20,263 bases of DNA from PALSA-1355 sp041499515 (GTDB taxonomy: Bacteria > Planctomycetota > Planctomycetia > Pirellulales > PALSA-1355). A program made the translations under genes and the position numbers. The notes below the pieces were generated by a model, which was not told where the DNA came from, did no database searches, and saw only the letters and a program-made list of their open reading frames with translations. Shown here piece by piece: positions 14,075 to 20,263 of the stretch (positions are counted from its first letter, which is position 1; every line of letters begins with the position of its first letter). The DNA is taken from the NCBI GenBank assembly GCA_041499515.1, contig JBGQKM010000075.1, positions 1-20,263 on the forward strand. Reading direction: 5' to 3'.

Positions 14075-15169
14075 ATGGCTAGTCGAATCGTGGTTGCCGT
14101 CGGCACGAAAAAAGGGTTGTTCGTGCTCGAGGGCAGCACCAGCGCCAAGCGGCCCGAGCTGCGCGGCCCGTTCTTCCCCGGAATGCCGCTCAACGCGATT
14201 TTGATCGATCGCCGTTCGAAGACGCCCAAGATCGTCGCGGTGCCGAGCTCGCCCTGGTTCGGCACGACGATCCAGGTGAGCAAGGACCTCGGCAAGAAAT
14301 TCAAGCCGACGAAATCGGCCCCCGCGTTCGCCGCCGAGGATGGACGCACGTTGAAGAACGTCTGGTCGATCGCCCCGGGCGGCGATTCGACCGACTACCT
14401 CTGCGGTGTCGAGCCCGCGGCGTTGTTTCGCAGCCACGACCGCGGCGACTCCTGGGAAACAGTCCCCGGCATCACCGACCACGCGCACGCCCGGCAGTGG
14501 CAGCCTGGCGGCGGCGGGCTGTGCCTGCATACGATCCTTCACCACGGCGGCGCGCTGCACCTGGGCATCTCGACCGGCGGCCACTACACGAGCCGCGACG
14601 GCGCGAAGACTTTCACGGCGGAGAACTCGGGCATCGGCGCCGGCTATCAGCCCATCCGCTTCCCCGAGTTCGGCCAGTGCGTCCACAAGATCGCGGCGCA
14701 CCCCGATCGCCCGGAACGGCTCTACATGCAAAACCACGGCGGCTGGGAAGAGGACCCAACGATCGGCGTGTTGCGCAGCGACGACGGCGGCCGAAGCTGG
14801 CAGAGCATCGCCAACGGGCTGCCGAACGACTTTGGCTTTCCGATCGCGGTGCACCCGCACGATGCCGACACGGTATACGTCGTCCCGCTCGAGCCGTCGA
14901 CGCGCACCTGCCCCGGCGGGCGGCCCGCGGTGTGGCGGAGCGAAAACGCCGGCAAGAAGTGGCAGAAGCTGACCGACGGTTTGCCGAAAAAGGATGCCTG
15001 GTTCACGGTCTTGCGCGACGCGATGGATATCGACAACGGCCGCCGGCCCTCCGTCTGGTTCGGCACGACCACCGGTCAGCTTTGGCGCGGGCGCGACGGA
15101 GGCGACGGCTTCGAATGCGTCAGCGGCTCGCTGCCGCCGATCCATTGCGTGAAGGCCGCCATCGTCTGA
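14075..15169 (+). CDS. BNR/Asp-box beta-propeller protein (sialidase/sortilin-like fold)
   Basis: The 364-residue protein carries at least five Asp-box-like hairpins (S-x-D-x-G-x-x-W/F): IQVSKDLGKKF, LFRSHDRGDSW, HYTSRDGAKTF, VLRSDDGGRSW and VWRSENAGKKW. This is the mark of sialidase/VPS10-type propellers. No signal peptide is present, so it is likely cytoplasmic, and it lacks the arginine triad context of a true sialidase as far as I can see. Automatic labels such as exo-alpha-sialidase or glycosyl hydrolase are therefore doubtful. The HTILHHGG segment, two Gly-rich turns (QPGGGGLC) and several histidines could bind a metal or ligand. It follows the MoaD-like gene by three bases, with GGGAGG overlapping that gene's end as RBS. 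Confidence 0.85.
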   Translation: MASRIVVAVGTKKGLFVLEGSTSAKRPELRGPFFPGMPLNAILIDRRSKTPKIVAVPSSPWFGTTIQVSKDLGKKFKPTKSAPAFAAEDGRTLKNVWSIAPGGDSTDYLCGVEPAALFRSHDRGDSWETVPGITDHAHARQWQPGGGGLCLHTILHHGGALHLGISTGGHYTSRDGAKTFTAENSGIGAGYQPIRFPEFGQCVHKIAAHPDRPERLYMQNHGGWEEDPTIGVLRSDDGGRSWQSIANGLPNDFGFPIAVHPHDADTVYVVPLEPSTRTCPGGRPAVWRSENAGKKWQKLTDGLPKKDAWFTVLRDAMDIDNGRRPSVWFGTTTGQLWRGRDGGDGFECVSGSLPPIHCVKAAIV

Positions 15170-15185
15170 CCGCCCTTCGTATCGA

Positions 15186-15941
15186 TTATTTCTTCGATCG
15201 GATCATGCGCTCGGCAAACGACGCGACGTGCGCCAGCGTTTCGGCCGAGCACCAGCGCTCGATGATCGCGGCATCGTCGGCCTCTTCGCGCTCGGCCGCT
15301 TCGATCAGCGGTCGGCGCACCGCAAGCTTCGTGGCCGCGAACGTGGCCGGATCCAGCGCCGCCATTTCCTCGGCCACTTGCAGCGCCCGGTCGAGCAACT
15401 GCTCGGGATCGACCAGCTCGTCCACCAGTCCGCGGGCCAAGGCGGCCTCAGGCTGCCAGGTTCGACCGGTGCAAATCAGCGTCGGAAAATGCTCGGGGGG
15501 CGTGGCGAAGCGCGCGATCTCCAACGCCCAGGCCGGAAACTGCACGCCCACCTCGATCTCGCTCAGCCCGACGCGGGCCGTGCCGCGGGCCAGCAGCCGC
15601 TGGTCGCAGGCCAACATCAGAATCGCGCCGCCGGCGATCGCGTGGCCATTGACCGCCGCGACGCACGGCTTATTGAACATCGCCAGCCGGCGAAACACGT
15701 CGACCATCCGCGGAATGAACTGCCGAATATAAGCCGGCCCGCCCGCGATCAGCTCTGGCAAGTCGACCCCCGCGCCGAACACGCTGCCTTGCCCCGTGAT
15801 GACGACAGCCCGGGCGGAGCTCGAGTCGATCGTGTCCAGCGCGTCGCCCAAGGCCGAGGCCAACGCCAGGTTCAGGGCGTTCCCCTTGCCTCGGGTCATG
15901 CGAAGAATCGTCACCACGCCTCGGTTTTCCAGTTCGATCAT
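15186..15941 (-). CDS. Enoyl-CoA hydratase/isomerase (crotonase) family protein
   Basis: The 251-residue protein has the crotonase pattern: RGKGNALNLALASALGDALD near residue 17, the oxyanion-hole segment VITGQGSVFGAGVDLPEL, KPCVAAVNGHAIAGGAILMLACD (second oxyanion glycine) and ARVGLSEIEVGVQFP. These enzymes act on acyl-CoA thioesters (hydration, isomerisation or related chemistry); the exact reaction cannot be told. I use ATG 15941 (MIELENRGVV). The frame stays open about 1 kb upstream, but that extension is antisense to the esterase gene and is rejected. The gene is convergent with the propeller gene (16 bases apart) and divergent from the esterase (144 bases). Confidence 0.9.
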   Translation of the reverse strand: MIELENRGVVTILRMTRGKGNALNLALASALGDALDTIDSSSARAVVITGQGSVFGAGVDLPELIAGGPAYIRQFIPRMVDVFRRLAMFNKPCVAAVNGHAIAGGAILMLACDQRLLARGTARVGLSEIEVGVQFPAWALEIARFATPPEHFPTLICTGRTWQPEAALARGLVDELVDPEQLLDRALQVAEEMAALDPATFAATKLAVRRPLIEAAEREEADDAAIIERWCSAETLAHVASFAERMIRSKK

Positions 15942-16085
15942 GACAGGGCTTCCTCGGTAAGTCACAATGGATCGAGCGCCGATTTTGGCGGCAATTGCGG
16001 CACCCAGTATAACCGCGCCGAGGGCCGCCGCAGCGCAGAACCGCTGGGACTGTCCCCTTCGCTCAGCCGAACATGGATCAAGCGC

Positions 16086-17351
16086 ATGGCTTTCACGAAA
16101 CGATCTTGGCTGGTCTCGCTGGCGGTCTGCCTGGCCTGGTTGAGTCCTGGCCGACTCGCGCAGGCCGACGAGGACTCGGCCAACTACGACGAAGCGAAGG
16201 TCCCCGCCTACACGCTGCCCGATCCGCTGGTGATGCAGGACGGCCGCCCGGTCACCAGCGCCGTGATGTGGCGGCACGAGCGACGGCCGGAACTGCTCCA
16301 ACTGTTCGAAACGCAAATGTACGGCCGCCGCTTGCCCGAAGCCGGTTGCATCCGGTTCCACGTCACCGAGACGACCCCCGCGGCCGGCGCGACGGCCATC
16401 CGCAAACGCATTCGCGTCGAATGGCTGGGACGCACCGGCGCTTTTCCGCTGATGACCGTCACGCTGCTCGTGCCCCGCCATACGGCCGGGCGGGTCCCGG
16501 CGTTCGTGGGCATGCACCTGTTCGACACCTCGGCCGCCGAACCGTTGCCGGGCAAGCCGCTGGAGGCCGACGTCGGCCAACCGCTGCCAGGGCGCCGCCT
16601 GTTGGAAGTGATTCTCGCGCGCGGCTACGCGATCGCCACGCTCGACGCCAACGATTTCTGCCCCGATGACAAAGACAAGTTTCGCCATGGCGCGCTTGCG
16701 TATTTCTATCCCCAACGATCCGGCCCGCCGGGCCCCGAAGAGCCCGGCGCCATTGCCACCTGGGCCTGGGGCCTGAGCCGGGCCTTGGACTACCTGGAGT
16801 GTGACCCTCAGATTGACGCTAAACGAGTCGCGGTGATCGGCCACTCGCGGATGGGAAAAACCGCCTTGTGGGCCGGGGCCGAAGACCAGCGGTTCGCCCT
16901 GGTGATCTCGAACGACTCGGGCTGCGGCGGGGCCAGTCTCAGCCGGCGACAATTCGGCGAAACGGTGGCCCGCATCACGCGCGTCTTTCCGCATTGGTTC
17001 TGCGCCAACTTTTCACAATACGCCGGCCACGAAGACCAGCGCCCGATCGACCAGCACGAGCTGATCGCGCTGATTGCCCCGCGTCCGGTCTACATCGCCA
17101 GCGCCCAGGAAGACCGCTGGGCTGACCCGCGTGGCGAGTTTCTCTCGGCCGCCGGCGCCGCGCCGGTCTATCGCCTGCTGGGCAAGCCGGGCCTGGGGGC
17201 TAGCGAGCCGCCGGGCGTGAATCAATCGATCGGTCAAACCATCGGCTATCACGTTCGCGTCGGCAAGCACGCCCTGACCGACTACGACTGGCTGCGCTAT
17301 CTCGACTTCGCCGATCGCCACTTCCACCGACGCCAACCGGCCAGACGTTAA
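16086..17351 (+). CDS. Secreted alpha/beta hydrolase, CE15-like (glucuronoyl/acetylxylan esterase)
   Basis: The 421-residue protein begins with a signal peptide (KRSWLVSLAVCLAWLSPGRLAQADE). It holds the nucleophile elbow IGHSRMGKTALWAGA (Ser254), the following ISNDSGCGGASLSRR segment typical of CE15-like esterases, and a late histidine in VGKHALTDYDW (His395), giving a likely Ser-acid-His triad. The acid residue is not certain. In CE15 the elbow usually reads G-C-S-R-x-G-K; here His replaces the Cys. CE15 enzymes cut ester links between glucuronoxylan and lignin, and many planctomycete relatives are annotated as acetylxylan esterases. I chose ATG 16086 because the signal peptide starts there; the frame is open far upstream without coding sense. 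Extracytoplasmic polysaccharide breakdown fits the DUF1080 gene nearby. Confidence 0.87.
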   Translation: MAFTKRSWLVSLAVCLAWLSPGRLAQADEDSANYDEAKVPAYTLPDPLVMQDGRPVTSAVMWRHERRPELLQLFETQMYGRRLPEAGCIRFHVTETTPAAGATAIRKRIRVEWLGRTGAFPLMTVTLLVPRHTAGRVPAFVGMHLFDTSAAEPLPGKPLEADVGQPLPGRRLLEVILARGYAIATLDANDFCPDDKDKFRHGALAYFYPQRSGPPGPEEPGAIATWAWGLSRALDYLECDPQIDAKRVAVIGHSRMGKTALWAGAEDQRFALVISNDSGCGGASLSRRQFGETVARITRVFPHWFCANFSQYAGHEDQRPIDQHELIALIAPRPVYIASAQEDRWADPRGEFLSAAGAAPVYRLLGKPGLGASEPPGVNQSIGQTIGYHVRVGKHALTDYDWLRYLDFADRHFHRRQPARR

Positions 17352-17528
17352 GCCGTCTACCATCCAGGGGGACAATCCCGTAGATTCCCCTCGTTCGGAG
17401 AGCTGCGGATCTTGTATCGGGGGTTCGCGCGACCATAATACAGCCTGCCTTTCTCGGAACGTTGGGCCATTGCCGATCGTGGTGATGTTCCCTTTGCGCG
17501 GCGACCATCACCGCAGGAAGAGGCCTCG

Positions 17529-19415
17529 ATGTCGAATCGAAACCGCGGGGCAAGATCATTTTCCGGGGTGCGCTCGCGACATCGCAAAGCGGAGTTGCGA
17601 CCGACGCGGCTGCACCTCGAATGCCTCGAATCGCGCTCGATGCTCTCGATCAGTCCCGCGGGCATTCTACCGCCAGGCGATGTGAGCCAGCCGCCAATCG
17701 GTGACTTTGCGGATTCGAACATGGTTGTGCTATCGCCGCTATTCGGGCAGATCCGAAGCCCAACGGATTCCGCGTCCAGCCTCGACAGCGGCACGAATCC
17801 ATCCAGCGACGCCGAGTTGATACATATCCAGCAGACCAGTACCACAATCAATGGCGTCGCGGGAACTCTTGTCAGCGGCGTATTGGCCACTTTCACGATC
17901 GACCCAAGCCTCGCCGGGCAAAGTCGCAGCGCAACAATCAACTGGGGCGATGGAGTCTGGAGCGATGATGGCTCCGATAAGGCTAATGTCGCGGATCTCC
18001 AACAGGGAATTATCTCGGGGCAACACGTTTACGCCCAGGCGGGTACCTACCAAATCTCCGTTACTGTTTACTCTTATGATCCAAACGTAGTTTATGCCTT
18101 CTGGAATTATCCGAGAGCCACGTCTACCGTCGGCGTTGCCAATATTGCGAAGTCGCCTGACAACGCCGAGCCGATTCAAATTACCGGTACCTCAATCAAT
18201 GGGGTCGCCGGAAGTACGGTCAGCGGCGTATTGGCCACCTTTAAAATCGACCCAAGCCATGATGGGCAAGTGCGCGAAGCATTCATCAACTGGGGAGACT
18301 GGGGCGTCGGTTTCGATGATGTTCGGGCCAACGATGCTGATGTCCAGCAGGGAATTATCTCGGGGCAACACGTTTACGCGCAGCCGGGTACCTACAAAAT
18401 TACCATAACCGTTTACACATATGACGGCCCGTCCCTCCACGAACACGATCCAGGCATGGCCGTTCCAGACATTCTGCTGCAAACCGCCAAGTCGTCCGTC
18501 GTCAGCGTGGTTAACATTGTACCGGCGCCGGATGGCACGATTATTTTTGATCCCACGGGTGGCAATACCATTGTCCCAGTTTTTTTCGAAAATTCGCCAC
18601 CACTGCCCATCATCAATGGCTTGCGACAACCCTGGGACACGGTGATAACCCCCGAGAATTCCTCGAAATTAGTCCACGTCGAGGGGAACACGGTCACTGG
18701 CGTCGCCGGCAGCCTTTTCAGCGGTGCCGTGGGCACTTTCAGTTTTGAACGAAGCCTCTTCGGAGGTGTTGAACCAACCATCAACTGGGGCGACGGTACT
18801 ACGTCCAACGAGAGTATCAACCAGCGCGCTACCGTCGAATACTTGAAGGATGACATTGAGCTCACGTACTTGAAGGGTGACATTGAGTTCACGCGAATTG
18901 TCTCGGGGTTCAAGGGAATTGTCTCCGGTCAACACGTTTATGCGCACCCTGGTACGTACCAAATTACAGTAACCGTTTCCGTTGGCACATTTGGACCGGG
19001 TTTGATTTATTTCTATCGTCCACCGTCTCTTGGAGATCCAGGTGACTGGGGTTATCAGCCTAACTATTCGACCAACGTGACGGCCGCCGTCGGCATTGCG
19101 AACATTGCAGCCCCGCCGGTCGACGGCGGGAGTGATGTTGCGTTCTCGCTGACGTTGCCGCAAGCGGCCGCGACATCGCAAACGGGATCGGCGGTCATTC
19201 AAACGCCCCTGCCGACGTCCGCCACGCTCGACAATTCCGTCACGTTCGACAATGCAGTTGTCGGCCCGGATGCCCTCGCATTCGCCCTCCAGCCTGACAG
19301 CGCCTCAAGTCCCGCCCTGGTGGACCCGGCCGGACAGCAACCGCTCGACACGAGCGACGAGCTGACAACGAGCGTCGACCCGGCGGCCGTTCAGTTGCGA
19401 TTGGCCACGCTCTAG
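17529..19415 (+). CDS. Planctomycete LEPR-XLL surface protein with three PKD-like repeats
   Basis: The 628-residue protein starts with a basic stretch (RNRGARSFSGVRSRHRKAELRPTR is its core) followed by LHLECLESRSMLS, the N-terminal motif of large planctomycete secreted or surface proteins. Three PKD/Ig-like units follow, at about residues 107-195, 223-300 and 390-485. Each has NGVAG/TGVAG, then SGV-ATF, then INWGDG (NWGD is the PKD hallmark) and SGQHVYA-PGTY at the end. The last 120 residues are Ala/Ser/Thr-rich. RBS GAAGAGG lies five bases before the ATG. An adhesive or structural role outside the cell is likely. Units 1 and 2 share an identical 32-base DNA block (18003-18034 and 18348-18379), so the duplication is recent or homogenised. 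Confidence 0.88.
   Translation: MSNRNRGARSFSGVRSRHRKAELRPTRLHLECLESRSMLSISPAGILPPGDVSQPPIGDFADSNMVVLSPLFGQIRSPTDSASSLDSGTNPSSDAELIHIQQTSTTINGVAGTLVSGVLATFTIDPSLAGQSRSATINWGDGVWSDDGSDKANVADLQQGIISGQHVYAQAGTYQISVTVYSYDPNVVYAFWNYPRATSTVGVANIAKSPDNAEPIQITGTSINGVAGSTVSGVLATFKIDPSHDGQVREAFINWGDWGVGFDDVRANDADVQQGIISGQHVYAQPGTYKITITVYTYDGPSLHEHDPGMAVPDILLQTAKSSVVSVVNIVPAPDGTIIFDPTGGNTIVPVFFENSPPLPIINGLRQPWDTVITPENSSKLVHVEGNTVTGVAGSLFSGAVGTFSFERSLFGGVEPTINWGDGTTSNESINQRATVEYLKDDIELTYLKGDIEFTRIVSGFKGIVSGQHVYAHPGTYQITVTVSVGTFGPGLIYFYRPPSLGDPGDWGYQPNYSTNVTAAVGIANIAAPPVDGGSDVAFSLTLPQAAATSQTGSAVIQTPLPTSATLDNSVTFDNAVVGPDALAFALQPDSASSPALVDPAGQQPLDTSDELTTSVDPAAVQLRLATL
18840..18893 (+). repeat. 27-base in-frame tandem duplication
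   Basis: Bases 18840-18866 and 18867-18893 differ at two positions and encode YLKDDIELT-YLKGDIEFT, inserted in the third PKD-like unit. Directly after it, GAATTGTCTC occurs twice 21 bases apart (IVSGFKGIVSG). Both look like slippage products within the gene. Confidence 0.85.
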
Positions 19416-19416
19416 C

Positions 19417-19436
19417 GTCCCGCCGAAAAACGGGAC
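19417..19436 (+). terminator. Weak hairpin after the surface-protein gene
   Basis: GTCCCG and CGGGAC form a 6-bp stem with loop CCGAAAAA right after the stop codon. No T-tract follows, so intrinsic termination is doubtful. Confidence 0.3.
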
Positions 19437-19557
19437 TCCCCTCTCAAAAGTTGCCCCAGCCGTGGCCAACCGCTAGGATGTGACTTCCCGACAAAGGGGA
19501 AAAATCCCCGGCGGTCGATTTTCGCTTCCTTCGCTGGCAACTTGAGGAGTCGCTTCC

Positions 19558-20262
19558 ATGCAAAACTTCTTTCACACGAAACGAATGTTGGCCGCCTGGG
19601 CCCTGGGGCTCGGCGGTCTTTGTGCGGCGCAGCCGGCTGCCGCCGCCGATGCGCCGGTCGTGCCGCCGAAAACCGGCACTTCCGAAACCATCAAGCTGTT
19701 CAACGGCAGCAATCTCGACGGCTGGCATGGCAACGAAAAACTGTGGTCCGTGCAGGATGGCGTGATCGTCGGCAAGAACAACGAGCCGGTCAAAGTCAGC
19801 ACCTACCTGATGACCAATCGAAAGTTCTCTGATTTTCGCCTGCTGGCCACGGTCAAGCTGGTGCGATCCGAAATGCACTCGGGCATTGCCATGTGGGGCC
19901 ACAACGCTCCGGAACACGGCGATCCCTACACCTACGCCGGCCACCTGGTGATGTTTCCCAGCGGCTGGGGCATGTACGACTTGTTCGGCCGCAACGGCCT
20001 GCCCCCATCGGGCGAGCCCGCCAAAAAGGTCGGCAAACAGCACGATTGGAATAACCTCGAAATCCTGGCCCAAGGCAACCGCGTTCGGCTGGTGGCCAAC
20101 GGCACGCAAGTCATCGACTGGCGCGATCCCGAGCCCGAGCGAATTCAAGAAGCTCCCATCGGGTTGCAACTTCACGCCAACAATGAATCGCAAGAGGTCC
20201 AGTTCAAAGACCTCGTGCTGACCACGTTTCCCGAAGATAAACTGACCACCGTGAAAAACTAA
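19558..20262 (+). CDS. Secreted DUF1080 (3-keto-disaccharide hydrolase-like) protein
   Basis: The 234-residue protein has a signal peptide (RMLAAWALGLGGLCAAQPAAAADA). A LamG/concanavalin-like DUF1080 domain follows: FNGSNLDGWHG, WSVQDGVIVG, YLMTNRKFSDFRL, SGIAMWG, then WNNLEILAQGNRVRLVANG and IGLQLHANNESQEVQFKDL. These are the standard landmarks in order. Members include enzymes that hydrolyse 3-keto-glycosides, and planctomycetes hold many secreted copies. The usual E-x-R-x-x-SGI segment appears here as LVRSEMHSGIAMW. RBS GAGGAG lies eight bases before the ATG. The stop codon ends one base before the window edge, so any operon partner downstream cannot be seen. Confidence 0.92.
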   Translation: MQNFFHTKRMLAAWALGLGGLCAAQPAAAADAPVVPPKTGTSETIKLFNGSNLDGWHGNEKLWSVQDGVIVGKNNEPVKVSTYLMTNRKFSDFRLLATVKLVRSEMHSGIAMWGHNAPEHGDPYTYAGHLVMFPSGWGMYDLFGRNGLPPSGEPAKKVGKQHDWNNLEILAQGNRVRLVANGTQVIDWRDPEPERIQEAPIGLQLHANNESQEVQFKDLVLTTFPEDKLTTVKN

Positions 20263-20263
20263 A

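Noticed and set aside
13841..15145. 434-codon minus-strand frame opposite the MoaD and propeller genes
   Set aside because: Mirror frame of high-GC coding sequence; the plus-strand genes have clear family motifs and this one has none.
15228..16085. Open frame upstream of the esterase start
   Set aside because: It is antisense to the crotonase gene; a signal peptide begins at ATG 16086.
15942..16994. Upstream extension of the crotonase frame to 602 residues
   Set aside because: It is antisense to the esterase gene, has Arg/Gly/Ala-rich content without domain features, and the crotonase domain starts naturally at ATG 15941.
1..20263. CRISPR array, tRNA, rRNA or complete insertion sequence
   Set aside because: No regularly spaced identical repeats with spacers, no cloverleaf-like segment with a TTCRA loop, and no transposase gene with terminal inverted repeats were seen.

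Overview
The window looks like chromosome from a high-GC planctomycete (Planctomycetota, Pirellulales-like; inferred). The clues are a secreted protein with the N-terminal LECLESRSMLS motif (LEPR-XLL family), a DUF1080 / 3-keto-disaccharide hydrolase, a CE15-type esterase, a BlaI/M56 regulator pair, weak Shine-Dalgarno use, and many short dispersed palindromes and repeats.

Left part (1-5000), an accessory module. Four reading frames lie on the minus strand. In transcription order they are an AAA+/SF3-like ATPase (2037-3785), a beta-class DNA methyltransferase with DPMY in place of DPPY (1315-2049), and an archaeo-eukaryotic-primase-like protein that is open to the window edge (1-1233). A further start sits at the edge (1-26). 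Around the ATPase start are a perfect 17-bp hairpin, an 18-bp inverted repeat inside the coding sequence, and tandem GT-rich decamers with a second copy 860 bp away. I read this as the replication module of an integrated plasmid- or satellite-like element. It is the best candidate for an undescribed system here. Next to it (4180-5000) is AT-rich, decayed DNA with two diverged copies of a short coding segment and three GTGTCAGGT repeats.

Middle (5000-9800). Repeat-rich DNA and two copies of a pyrimidine-rich repeat bracket a SUKH-ankyrin fusion gene (minus). Then come a secreted class C beta-lactamase-like serine hydrolase and an ArsR-SRPBCC operon with a consensus promoter and overlapping palindromic operator whose transcript is probably leaderless. 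A second, convergent SRPBCC gene follows.

Right part (9800-20263). A 38-codon truncated csrA sits in otherwise gene-poor DNA. It is followed by a BlaI repressor/M56 sensor operon with two operator repeats on its promoter, a small hypothetical gene, a MoaD/ThiS-like protein paired with an Asp-box beta-propeller, and a crotonase divergent from a secreted CE15-like esterase. The last two genes are a surface protein with three PKD-like repeats and a secreted DUF1080 protein that ends one base before the window edge.

No tRNA, rRNA, CRISPR array, complete insertion sequence, integrase or attachment site was recognised. All family calls were made by reading motifs; no database search was run.
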